Positions 26,738-34,658 of a stretch of DNA of 64,000 bases are shown here, in pieces. The notes below the pieces were generated by a model, which did no database searches, was not told the origin of the DNA, and worked only from the letters and a program-made list of their open reading frames with translations. The stretch comes from Amycolatopsis lurida. GTDB lineage: Bacteria > Actinomycetota > Actinomycetes > Mycobacteriales > Pseudonocardiaceae. Made by a program: the position numbers and the translations under genes. The stretch is taken from contig NZ_FNTA01000004.1 of assembly GCF_900105055.1 (NCBI RefSeq), positions 186,001 to 250,000 on the forward strand. Direction: 5' to 3'. The stretch's first letter is position 1. Every line of letters begins with the position of its first letter.

Positions 26738-27728
26738 CGGTGATCCGCGGCGCCAGCGCCGCCAGGAAGTCGGCCGCGTCGAAGACCTCGCCCGCGGAGA
26801 CGACCCCGGTCGCCTTCGTCCGGCCGTCGAGCACGCGCTGGACGGCCTCCACCACCAGCGGGGCCGTGATGGCGTAGATGTCCTGTCCCCGCGCGACGAT
26901 CCGCCGTTCTTCGCCGCCGGCCCGCACCACGACGTCGACCACGAACTCCTGCGAGGAAGGGCCGTCGGCGGGAGGCGCGGGCGTCTCGGGCGTCACGACC
27001 TCGCGGGCCGCGTTCACGGTCATGTACGTGGTCACTTCGGGAATGGTGAGGTGACTCGGGACGGTGACGACGTCGGCCATCGTGAACTCCCCGAGCACGG
27101 CGCGGGTCCCGAGCGGTGCGGGGAAGTCCCAGTCCAGCTCCGGCAGCGCGTCGTCACGGCGTTCGATCCGGCCGCCGGAGAAGCGGATCCGCTTTCCGTC
27201 CCGCCGTTCCCGCGAGACCCTGCCCGCCGCGCGAGTCCCCTCCGTCGGATGCCAGCTGCTCAGCCCGTACGCGACGTGGGCTTCGTCGGCGGACGTCCAG
27301 TCGCCCATAGCGGCGGTGACCATCAGGTCGCCGAGGCCACCGAAGAACGCCATCGCCGGGATCACCGTCGCCCCTGCGGCCCGGTCGCCGAACCGCGCGA
27401 AGGTGTCGATGTTCGCTTCGAGCTCCGCGGCCACGTCCAGGTACGGGATGCCCGCCCGCAGCGCCGCTTCGATCACCGGAGCGGCGGTGTCGGCGAAGGG
27501 CCCGGCGGCGTTGATCACCGCGTCCGCGCCGGTGAACGCGCGGTCGAGCGAAGCCGGGTCGTCGACCGACGCCTGCCGGACGTCGAGATCGGGCCAAGGC
27601 AGGCCGCGCAGCTTCGCCTCGTCGCGTCCTACGGCCAGCACACCGAATCCGCGTTCGCGCAGCTCCGCCACCACGAACCGCCCGGTGTGCCCGTAAGCCC
27701 CGAACACCGCGACGTCGTTGGTCCCCAT
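26727..27728 (-). CDS. Saccharopine-dehydrogenase-like NAD(P)-binding oxidoreductase
   Basis: The product (333 aa) has an N-terminal Rossmann fold (VAVFGAYGHTGRFVVAELRERG) and INAAGPFADTAAPVIEAALRAGIPYLDVAAE, the pattern of saccharopine dehydrogenase-like and trans-acting enoyl-reductase-like proteins. It lacks features that would fix the substrate. The ATG at 27728 starts directly at the nucleotide-binding strand. It is divergent, with a 99-base gap, from an AraC-type regulator gene that probably controls it. The family is clear; the reaction is unknown. Confidence 0.85.
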   Translation of the reverse strand: MGTNDVAVFGAYGHTGRFVVAELRERGFGVLAVGRDEAKLRGLPWPDLDVRQASVDDPASLDRAFTGADAVINAAGPFADTAAPVIEAALRAGIPYLDVAAELEANIDTFARFGDRAAGATVIPAMAFFGGLGDLMVTAAMGDWTSADEAHVAYGLSSWHPTEGTRAAGRVSRERRDGKRIRFSGGRIERRDDALPELDWDFPAPLGTRAVLGEFTMADVVTVPSHLTIPEVTTYMTVNAAREVVTPETPAPPADGPSSQEFVVDVVVRAGGEERRIVARGQDIYAITAPLVVEAVQRVLDGRTKATGVVSAGEVFDAADFLAALAPRITVTG

Positions 27729-27827
27729 GGTCTCTCCTGTCCTCGGCCGATCCACTGTGGACCATCCTGTCGGCGGACCGCGGCGATCGACAGTGTCCGG
27801 AACGCCATCATGCGTACACTTTCGGAC

Positions 27828-28757
27828 ATGAATACGGTCGCTCTCGCCGCCACGGACGGGATGCTGCAGTTCGAGCTGTCCATCGCCCACGAGGTCTTCG
27901 ACACGGGCCTGTACGAGTTCGGCGTCTACGGCGCGAAGCCGGTGAAGGTCGGCCGGTTCCTGCTCGAACCTGAGCACGGGCTCGACGAGCTGAAGTACGC
28001 CGGCACCGTCCTCGTGCCCGGCTGGGCCGACACCGACGTCGATCCGCCGTCGGAGCTGGTCGAGGCCGTGCGCGCCGCCCACGAAGCCGGTGCGCGGGTG
28101 GCTTCCCTGTGTACGGGCGCGTTCGTGCTGGCGGCCGCCGGTCTGCTCGACGGCCACCGGGCGACGACGCACTGGGCGCACACCGACGCCCTCGCCGCCC
28201 GGTTTCCCTTGGTGGAGGTCGATCCGGACGTCCTCTACGTGGACAACGGCAGCGTGCTCACCTCGGCGGGCAAGGCCGCCGCGATGGACCTCTGCCTGCA
28301 TCTGGTCCGGTCCGACCACGGTTCGGCGGTCGCGAACACCATCGCCCGCCGCCTCGTCGTCCCGCCGCACCGCGCGGGCGGGCAGGCCCAGTTCGTCACC
28401 GCCCCGGTGCCCGACCAGGACGACCATCCGCTGGGCGGTCTGCTCCCCTGGGTCACCGAACGGCTCGACCGGCCGCTGACCGTCGAGGACCTCGCCCGGC
28501 ACGCGAACATGAGTTCACGCAACCTTGCCCGGCACTTCCGGTCGGCGACCGGGACCACCCCGTTGCGCTGGCTGCTGACCCAGCGCATCCGCCGCGCGCA
28601 GGAACTCCTGGAACGCACCGACGACAGCGTCGACCTGATCGCCGAGGCCACCGGGATGGGTACCGCCGCCACGCTGCGGCGGCACTTCAACCGCACGGTC
28701 GGAGTGCCGCCGGACAGCTACCGCCGTACTTTCCGCACTAACGCAGCCGTGCCGTGA
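27828..28757 (+). CDS. AraC-family regulator with DJ-1/PfpI-like N-terminal domain (FtrA type)
   Basis: The product (309 aa) has an N-terminal glutamine-amidotransferase-like fold (residues about 3-165) with the nucleophile-elbow Cys in VASLCTGAFVLAAAGLLDG. The C-terminal AraC domain has two helix-turn-helix units, EDLARHANMSSRNLARHFRSATGTTP and IAEATGMGTAATLRRHFNRTVG. In this subfamily the first domain senses a small molecule. The ATG at 27828 is preferred; an in-frame ATG at 27810 is possible. It is divergent from the oxidoreductase gene and its end overlaps the convergent esterase gene by 20 bases. Confidence 0.9.
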   Translation: MNTVALAATDGMLQFELSIAHEVFDTGLYEFGVYGAKPVKVGRFLLEPEHGLDELKYAGTVLVPGWADTDVDPPSELVEAVRAAHEAGARVASLCTGAFVLAAAGLLDGHRATTHWAHTDALAARFPLVEVDPDVLYVDNGSVLTSAGKAAAMDLCLHLVRSDHGSAVANTIARRLVVPPHRAGGQAQFVTAPVPDQDDHPLGGLLPWVTERLDRPLTVEDLARHANMSSRNLARHFRSATGTTPLRWLLTQRIRRAQELLERTDDSVDLIAEATGMGTAATLRRHFNRTVGVPPDSYRRTFRTNAAVP

Positions 28758-29559
28758 TCAGGTCCGCGACGGCCGCCATCCCGGCCTCGTTCGGGTGGTA
28801 AGGCACGCGTCCCGGCGCAGCCGCGTACCGCTCCATCCACGGAACGGCGGCACAGGCGTCGTGGTCCGCGCTGACCGCGGCCGCCGGGATCAGGGTGGCC
28901 CGTTCGGCACGGGCCGCCCGGCGGGTCGCCGCCGCGAGCCGGTCCGCGACCTCACGTTCGAAGGCCAGCTGCTCCGGGGTGAGCGGAACGCCGTCGCAGG
29001 CGGGCGCGGTGCGCGGCACGATCGTCAGATAGTCGGCCACCAGCACCCGCGCCCGCGGCGCGCGCTGATGGACCGCCGCGATGACGGCGCCGATCTTCTC
29101 GTGCACCGTGGTCAGCGCCGCACGGACGGCGTCCTGGTCGACCTGTCCGCAGTTCGCGCCGCCGGTGTTCTGGCAGCCGTAGGTGAACAGGCTCCCGACG
29201 TAGCCGACGTCGTTACCGCCGATGGTGATGGTCACCAGCCGGGTTTCCCGGGTGACGGCCTCGATCTGCGGCGGCTGCCCGGCCTGGCCGGTGGTGAGGA
29301 TGTTCGCCGTCGTCGCTCCGCTGCACGTGACATCCGTGAGGGCGAATCCGCGCTCCCCGGCCACGAGACTCGCGTAATTCTTCGTCGAACGTCCGCACGC
29401 CGCCGGGGTTCCGGGCTGCTGCGGCGGAATTCCCGGCCCTGCGGCGAAGGAACTGCCCATGGCGACGTAGCGGGCGGCACCGGCGGCTTGGCCGGGCGGC
29501 GTGACCAGGAGACCGAGCGTGACCGCCGCGAGCACCGCGACGGACATCCGTTTGACCAT
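28738..29559 (-). CDS. Secreted SGNH/GDSL-family esterase
   Basis: The product (273 aa) has a Sec signal peptide (about residues 1-25, ending near GQAAGA), then the SGNH blocks: catalytic Ser in AMGSSFAAGPG, block III Asn in TIGGNDVGY, and Asp/His block YHPNEAGM. Six Cys suggest disulphides, as in actinomycete extracellular lipases and esterases. The ATG at 29559 has AAGGGG upstream and begins only 10 bases after the stop of the carboxyltransferase-like gene, so it may be the fourth gene of the malonate operon. Its natural ester is unknown. Confidence 0.9.
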   Translation of the reverse strand: MVKRMSVAVLAAVTLGLLVTPPGQAAGAARYVAMGSSFAAGPGIPPQQPGTPAACGRSTKNYASLVAGERGFALTDVTCSGATTANILTTGQAGQPPQIEAVTRETRLVTITIGGNDVGYVGSLFTYGCQNTGGANCGQVDQDAVRAALTTVHEKIGAVIAAVHQRAPRARVLVADYLTIVPRTAPACDGVPLTPEQLAFEREVADRLAAATRRAARAERATLIPAAAVSADHDACAAVPWMERYAAAPGRVPYHPNEAGMAAVADLITARLR

Positions 29560-29569
29560 GTCGAACCCC

Positions 29570-30826
29570 TTATCTCAGGAAGGTGACCGGTTCCGGTCCC
29601 GCGATGCCGTCGATGACACCGAGGGCGAGCAGATCTTCGGGCCGTGGCTTCAGCGCGTCGGCGAGCGCGGGGATCTCTTCAGGGTCCCGTTTGAGGATCC
29701 CGGCCGCCAGTTCCGGGGCGATGACGGAGAAGCAGGCGTCCGGGGTGAGCCAGATCCGGTCCGCCGAGCAGAGGGCGAGCGCGCCACCCGACCCTCCTTC
29801 CCCGATCACCAGGGTCGTGATCGGCACCTCCGCCGCCGCGATCGTGCCGAACAGTTCGGCGATCGCGTTCCCGGCCCCGGCCGTCTCCGCGGCCGGACCG
29901 GCGTCCGCGCCCGGGGTGTCGACGAGGGTCAGCACCGGCAGCCCCAGCCGGTCGGCGAGGCGGAGCAGCCGGGTCGCCGACCGGAAACCGCCGGGCGTGG
30001 TCGCGGTCCCGGTTTGCGCCGCGAAGGCGATCGGCCGCCCTCCCCTGCTTCCGAGTCCACAGAGGACACCGTCGTCGGCGCCGCCCCGGAGGGTGACGCG
30101 GGTGTCGAAGTAGTCGTCGAGGTAGGCGCCCGCGCGAGGCCGGTCCGCCGACCGGGCACGGAGAACGGCCTGCCAGCCGTCCGGCGCGGGATCGAGGGCG
30201 CCGAGCGCGCGGGGCAGATCCGCCGGGCGGTTCTGGGAAGCACCGGTCAGGAGACTTAGCCAGACCTCCAGCCGGTCGGCGATCGCCTCCTCGGCCACGA
30301 GTTCGTCGACATATCCGGCCGCGTACTGGTTTTCCGCCGTGTACGCGGGGTCGTCGGCGTATCGCTCCGGCCGCACCCGGCGTCCGGCGAACCCCACTTG
30401 AGCGCCTGGGACGGCGAGTACGACATCGGCGTCGGCGCCGAGTGAAGCCCACACTCCGCCGGTGGTGGGGTGCCGCGCGACGGTGATGTGCGGCAGCCGC
30501 TCTTGCCGCAGCAGCACCAGGCCGCGCGCGATCCGCTGCAGTTGCCGCAGCGCGGGAACGCCTTCCTGCATCCGGGTGCCGCCCGTGGACAGCAGCGAGA
30601 CGACGGGCAGGCGGTGCGAGCGTGCCTCGTCGAGCGCCTGCTCGATGAGCGCGCCGGTCCTGGTCCCGACCGAGCCGCCGAGGAAGCCGAATTCGAAGCG
30701 GATCACCACGGTCTCGTGGTCGCCGATCTTCGCGCGCTCCCAGACCACCGACTCGTCTGTGCCCGTGCGTTCCCTGGCGCGGGCAAAGGAAGCGGCGTAG
30801 CCCGCCCAGCGCAACGGGTCAGTCAT
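29570..30826 (-). CDS. Fused carboxyltransferase-like protein, candidate malonyl-CoA decarboxylase
   Basis: The product (418 aa) joins two crotonase-fold halves of the acetyl-CoA carboxylase carboxyltransferase type. The first half (to about 200) carries EFGFLGGSVGT, STGGTRMQEG and TTGGVWAS; the second has TLVDTPGADAGPAAE and IGEGGSGGALAL. No biotin carboxylase or carrier gene is nearby. Its start overlaps the matB stop by 8 bases, in the place where rhizobial clusters have matA (malonyl-CoA decarboxylase). Biotin-independent malonate decarboxylase MdcD/MdcE are also of this fold. I infer that it decarboxylates malonyl-CoA. A biotin-dependent acyl-CoA carboxylase subunit is the main alternative. 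Confidence 0.8.
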   Translation of the reverse strand: MTDPLRWAGYAASFARARERTGTDESVVWERAKIGDHETVVIRFEFGFLGGSVGTRTGALIEQALDEARSHRLPVVSLLSTGGTRMQEGVPALRQLQRIARGLVLLRQERLPHITVARHPTTGGVWASLGADADVVLAVPGAQVGFAGRRVRPERYADDPAYTAENQYAAGYVDELVAEEAIADRLEVWLSLLTGASQNRPADLPRALGALDPAPDGWQAVLRARSADRPRAGAYLDDYFDTRVTLRGGADDGVLCGLGSRGGRPIAFAAQTGTATTPGGFRSATRLLRLADRLGLPVLTLVDTPGADAGPAAETAGAGNAIAELFGTIAAAEVPITTLVIGEGGSGGALALCSADRIWLTPDACFSVIAPELAAGILKRDPEEIPALADALKPRPEDLLALGVIDGIAGPEPVTFLR

Positions 30827-32228
30827 GGAGAGCCCGCTTGAGGACCTTGCCCATCTCGTTGCGGGGCAACGCTTCCAGGTACCGCACCACCCGCGGCCGC
30901 TTGTGCGGGGAGAGCAGCTCGGAGACGTGGTCGGCGAGTTCGTCCGCCGTCGGTTCGGCCCCGGCCGGGACGATCCAGGCCACGATGCGCTCGCCGAGGT
31001 CGTCGTCCGGCTCCCCGGTGACAGCCGCCTCCGCGACCCCGGGATGCTCCAGGAGCGCGTTCTCGATCTCGCCCGCGCCGATCTTGTAGCCGCCGCTCTT
31101 GATCAGATCGGTGGCGCGGCGGCCCACGATCCGCACGTAGCCGTCCGGATCGCGCACCGCCATGTCGCCCGTCTTGAACCAGCCGTCCCGCATCGCGGCT
31201 TCCGTGGCGTCCGGCCGGTTCAGGTAACCGAGGAACAGGTTCGGGCCGCGAACCTCGATCTCTCCGACGGACTCGCCGGAGAGCGGTTCTCCGGCGTCGT
31301 CGACCAGCCGCAGTTCGACACCGGGCACCGGCGGGCCGACCGCACCGGGCCGCCGGTCCCCGGTGGCGCGGACACCGCAGTTCATCAGCGTTTCGGTCAT
31401 GCCATAGCGTTCGACGACCCGCTGCCCGGTCGCGGCGGTGATCCGTTCGTGGTCGGTCGCGGGCAGGGCCGCCGAACCCGAAACCAGCAGCCGCGCCGCG
31501 CCCACTCCGGCGGCCAGCGCGGCATCGGCCTCGCAGTCGGCCGCGAGCCGGTGGTACATCGTCGGGACACCGAAGAGCATCGTGCCCGCACCGGCGAGTT
31601 CCTTCGCGGCCGCTTCGGTCGAGAACCGGCCGAGGTGGTGCAGCGAACCGCCGCGTCGCAGCGGGCCGACCACGCCCAGGATCAGGCCGTGCACGTGGAA
31701 CAGCGGAAGGGCGTGCACGAGGACGTCGACATCGGTCCAGTCCCAGATTTCGGCGAGCGCGTCGAGATTCGACGTCACCGCACGGCGCGGGAGGAGGACA
31801 CCCTTCGGCGGTCCGGTGGTGCCCGAGGTGTAGATGACGAACGCCGGGCTCTCCGGATCCGGTTCCTCGCCTTGCCAGGGTGTGCCCGACGTGTCCAGCT
31901 CGACCGGAACCCTCGGCAGGACATCGAGTTCCGGCGGCAGCTCCGCGTCCGGTGCGGCCAGCACCAGGTCCGGCACGCTGTCGGCGATGATATGCGCCAG
32001 TTCGCGGGAACCGGCCTTCGGATTGATCGGCACCACCGGGACTCCGGCGGTCAGCGCGGCGACGATCGCGACACAGGTCCGCAGCGACGGCGTCGCCCAC
32101 ACCGCGACCCGCGTGCGGCCGGCCAGCGTGGCGGCGAGCGGGCCCGCGACGGACGCGAGTTCGCCGTAGGTCAGGGATTCGGCCCCGAACCGCAGGGCGA
32201 CCCGGTCACTCTTCCCGGCGACCAGCAT
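30819..32228 (-). CDS. matB: Malonyl-CoA synthetase
   Basis: The product (469 aa) is an acyl-adenylate ligase that makes malonyl-CoA from malonate, ATP and CoA. Visible signatures are FVIYTSGTTGPPKGVLLPRRAV, HALPLFHVHGLILG, SGSAALP, ERYGMTETLMN, GWFKTGDM, the hinge VGRRATDLIKSGGYKI, and catalytic Lys near NEMGKVLKR. It lacks extra N-terminal sequence, as in Streptomyces MatB. The ATG at 32228 follows the matC stop by 11 bases. The malonate call is supported by the MatC-type carrier upstream; methylmalonate is a known side substrate in the family. Confidence 0.9.
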   Translation of the reverse strand: MLVAGKSDRVALRFGAESLTYGELASVAGPLAATLAGRTRVAVWATPSLRTCVAIVAALTAGVPVVPINPKAGSRELAHIIADSVPDLVLAAPDAELPPELDVLPRVPVELDTSGTPWQGEEPDPESPAFVIYTSGTTGPPKGVLLPRRAVTSNLDALAEIWDWTDVDVLVHALPLFHVHGLILGVVGPLRRGGSLHHLGRFSTEAAAKELAGAGTMLFGVPTMYHRLAADCEADAALAAGVGAARLLVSGSAALPATDHERITAATGQRVVERYGMTETLMNCGVRATGDRRPGAVGPPVPGVELRLVDDAGEPLSGESVGEIEVRGPNLFLGYLNRPDATEAAMRDGWFKTGDMAVRDPDGYVRIVGRRATDLIKSGGYKIGAGEIENALLEHPGVAEAAVTGEPDDDLGERIVAWIVPAGAEPTADELADHVSELLSPHKRPRVVRYLEALPRNEMGKVLKRALHD

Positions 32229-32239
32229 GGATCTCCTCC

Positions 32240-33517
32240 TCAGCCCCAGTCGGGCACGACGAACACGAGCCAGGCGATCAGCGGCACGATGGCCACCACG
32301 AGCGCCCCGTAGACCAGAAGTTGTTTGAAGAATTTGTCGCGATCGACGTCCTTCGCGTTGGCGAGGACGAGCGCGCCGTTGGTGGAGAAGGGACTGACGT
32401 CCACCATCGTCGCCGAGACCGCCAGGGCGGCGATCATGCCGACCGGCCCGATCGTGCCCTGCGCCAGGAACGGCACGGCGAGCGGGATGAGCGCGCCCAT
32501 CAGCCCGACCGACGACGCGAAGGCGGAGACGAGACCGCCGATGTAGCAGAGCAGCAGTGCGGCGAGCAGCGGGATCCCGACGGTGGTCACCGCGTTGCCC
32601 ACGTAGTCGATGGTGCCGATCTCCTTCAGCACCGCCACGTAGGTCAGCACACCGCAGATCAGCAGCACGGTCGGCCAGGTGATCTCGGAGACGGCGGACC
32701 GGCTGGTCTTGGGCCACGCGATGCTCAGCATGACGGCGACGGTGATCGCGGTCAGGCCCGGGTCGAGATCGAAAACGAGGGTGCCCACCACGAGCGCGAC
32801 CAGACCGGTCAGCGTCACGATCTTGGGGCCGTCCAAGGGAATGCGCTGTTCGTGCGGCAGCGGTTCTTCGTCGGTCTCCACTTCCCCGGCGCCCACCGCC
32901 ACGAGCCGGCGTCGCCGGAGTTTGGTCCCGCCGAGGGCAACGAAAAGGACACCCGCGATGGCGAGATTCATGCCGAGGCTCGCGAAGAACAACACCACGG
33001 GGCTGCCCGCGATGTGGTCGCGCTCGACGATCCCGTTGACGATCGAGCCGTAGACGCTGATCGGCGAGAACCCGCCGCCCTGCGCGCCGTGCACCACCAT
33101 CGCGCCCATGAGCAGCGGGCTGATCTTGTAGCGGGCGGCGAAACCGAGCGCGATCGGCGCGACGATCGCGCAAGCCGCCGGGCTCACCGCGCCGATCGCG
33201 GTCAGCGCTCCGGTGACCACGAACATCACCCACGGGATGAGCGCGATCCGGCCGCCGACCAGCCGAACGGCCGCGGCGACCAGCCAGTCCGTGGTGCCGT
33301 TGGCCCTGGCGATGGCGAACAGATAGGTGACGCCCACCAGCACCACGAAGATGTCGCCGGGGAAGCCGGCGAAGATGCCGTCAGTGTCCAGGCCACCGGC
33401 GAGGGTGCCGACGAGGAACGCGCCGGCGAAGGCGAGCGCCCCCATGTTGATCGAGCGGGTCGTGGCGAGGACGAAGATCACCACGAGAACGAGGATCGAG
33501 ATCAGCTGGGCGGACAT
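32240..33517 (-). CDS. matC: Malonate/dicarboxylate carrier
   Basis: The product (425 aa) is an integral membrane carrier with about twelve hydrophobic helices and two similar halves, of the MatC type (ion transporter superfamily). The first ATG at 33517 has AAGGAGG 5 bases upstream. A charged cytoplasmic loop near residues 210-235 separates the halves. It is the first gene of matC-matB-carboxyltransferase(-esterase) and faces a GntR-family regulator gene with two palindromic sites in between. Import of malonate is inferred from the family and matB. Confidence 0.88.
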   Translation of the reverse strand: MSAQLISILVLVVIFVLATTRSINMGALAFAGAFLVGTLAGGLDTDGIFAGFPGDIFVVLVGVTYLFAIARANGTTDWLVAAAVRLVGGRIALIPWVMFVVTGALTAIGAVSPAACAIVAPIALGFAARYKISPLLMGAMVVHGAQGGGFSPISVYGSIVNGIVERDHIAGSPVVLFFASLGMNLAIAGVLFVALGGTKLRRRRLVAVGAGEVETDEEPLPHEQRIPLDGPKIVTLTGLVALVVGTLVFDLDPGLTAITVAVMLSIAWPKTSRSAVSEITWPTVLLICGVLTYVAVLKEIGTIDYVGNAVTTVGIPLLAALLLCYIGGLVSAFASSVGLMGALIPLAVPFLAQGTIGPVGMIAALAVSATMVDVSPFSTNGALVLANAKDVDRDKFFKQLLVYGALVVAIVPLIAWLVFVVPDWG

Positions 33518-33567
33518 GACCGTCCTCCTTGACGGCGGGAGCCCCTTGGCGCGTGGCCCAGTGGACT

Positions 33568-33582
33568 AGTGGCTGAGCCACT
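33568..33582. promoter_or_regulatory. Palindromic operator, perfect copy (GntR regulator of the mat operon)
   Basis: AGTGGCT-G-AGCCACT is a perfect 7-1-7 palindrome about 50 bases upstream of matC. A second, nearly identical copy is 42 bases further on. GntR/FadR-type regulators bind short odd-spaced palindromes like this. The regulator gene is the divergent neighbour, so it is the likely binder. Confidence 0.75.
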
Positions 33583-33623
33583 TTCCCTGTGACGACGACC
33601 ACCTGTCAACCCATGAGTGGTAA

Positions 33624-33638
33624 ATTGGCTGAGCCACT
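33624..33638. promoter_or_regulatory. Palindromic operator, second copy, near the regulator start
   Basis: ATTGGCT-G-AGCCACT shares 13 of 15 bases with the perfect copy at 33568 and lies 22 bases before the regulator's GTG. Its position suits autorepression of the regulator gene, while the other copy would control matC. Two co-oriented copies in a 142-base divergent gap argue against chance. Confidence 0.7.
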
Positions 33639-33659
33639 TGCCCAGTCGAGGGAGGGACC

Positions 33660-34361
33660 GTGCCGGAGGCGTTGAGCCGGTTGAACCGGGCGAAGCTCTA
33701 CGAGCAGGTCGTCGAGCGGATCAAGGCGCACGTCGAGGAGTCCGGCCTGCACGCGGGCGACAAACTCCCCAGCGAACGCGACCTCGCCGAGCGGCTCGGC
33801 GTCAGCCGCGCGTCGATCAAGCAGGCGATCGTCGTGCTCGAGGTGCAAGGCTTGCTCGAGTCCCGGCACGGCGGGGGCACCTACCTGCGGAACGATCACC
33901 TCGACGTCGAACCGGTCGACGAACTCGTCGCCCGCCACCGCAGGCTTCCGGAAGTGCTCGAAGCCCGCGAGGCGATGGAGACCAAGCTCGCGGAACTGGC
34001 CGCGTCGCGACGATCCGACGCGGATCTCGCCGCCATCGACGCGGCACTGGAGTACATGAAGACCGAGATCGAGGACGGCGGGCACGGCGCCGAAGGCGAT
34101 CGCCGATTCCACGAAGCGATCACCGCCGCCGCGAACAACGCGCTCCTCGCGGAGTTCATGCGCTCGATCGACACGCAGATCGCGGAAAGCCGCAACGAGT
34201 CCTTGCGGCAGCCCGGCAGGCCGTGGCGCTCACTGAGCCAGCATCACAACATCGCCGAGGCCATCCGGAACGGCGACCCGAAGGCGGCCGCGAACGCGAT
34301 GCGGCGACATGTCCAGACCGTCAGCAAGGTCCGGCTGCTGACCTGGGACCCGCAGGCCTAG
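33660..34361 (+). CDS. GntR-family (FadR subfamily) regulator of malonate use
   Basis: The product (233 aa) has a winged helix-turn-helix at residues about 10-75 (KLPSERDLAERLGVSRASIKQAIVVLEVQGLLESRHGGGTYL) and an all-helical FadR C-terminal ligand domain with Asp/His positions (RRFHEAI, QHHNIAEAIRNGD, MRRHV) that often hold a metal. The GTG at 33660 has GAGGGAGGG upstream. It is divergent from matC, with two palindromic operators in the gap. By analogy with rhizobial MatR, malonate or malonyl-CoA is the likely inducer. The ligand is inferred. Confidence 0.9.
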   Translation: MPEALSRLNRAKLYEQVVERIKAHVEESGLHAGDKLPSERDLAERLGVSRASIKQAIVVLEVQGLLESRHGGGTYLRNDHLDVEPVDELVARHRRLPEVLEAREAMETKLAELAASRRSDADLAAIDAALEYMKTEIEDGGHGAEGDRRFHEAITAAANNALLAEFMRSIDTQIAESRNESLRQPGRPWRSLSQHHNIAEAIRNGDPKAAANAMRRHVQTVSKVRLLTWDPQA

Positions 34362-34456
34362 CGTTTCAGCCAGCCGTTCGCGGCGATCTCGGTCGCCGCG
34401 GCGAGTAAGGCACGCAGCTGCTTTTCGTCGCGGCGCAAGGCCGTGATCCCCGAATG
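34358..34456 (-). pseudogene. Short 3' gene remnant
   Basis: A 32-codon frame (HSGITALRRDEKQLRALLAA, continuing to NGWLKR and a stop) looks like the amphipathic C-terminus of a real protein, with many charged residues and regular Leu/Ala spacing. Its stop shares the bases CTAG with the stop of the convergent GntR gene. Upstream of it the frame becomes unlike coding sequence, and no start is found. I do not recognise the family. It could be a relic of a gene lost before the palindrome at 34502. Confidence 0.3.
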
Positions 34457-34501
34457 GGCGCGGCGGCTTGCTGGAGAAGTACCGCGCCGGCCGAGGTGGT
34501 C

Positions 34502-34541
34502 GTGAGTGACAAGTGTCGTTCTAACGCTCCTTATCACTCAA
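34502..34541. repeat. Intergenic palindrome, GTGAGTG family, copy 1
   Basis: GAGTGACAAGTGTCGTT faces AACGCTCCTTATCACTC across a CT loop, with 13 of 17 positions paired. It shares outline and many bases with the near-perfect palindrome at 58943-58988. The surrounding stretch (34457-34658) holds no gene apart from this and a short motif near 34627. Confidence 0.6.
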
Positions 34542-34658
34542 GACCCCCGCCACAAACTGTCCTAGGTGAGCGTCAGGACGCGGCGCGCCCACGCCAGTCC
34601 AGCACGCCGCCGCGAAGGCCTCCCTTGCCTTACCCCTCAAGAGAAGCCGGATCGCCAC

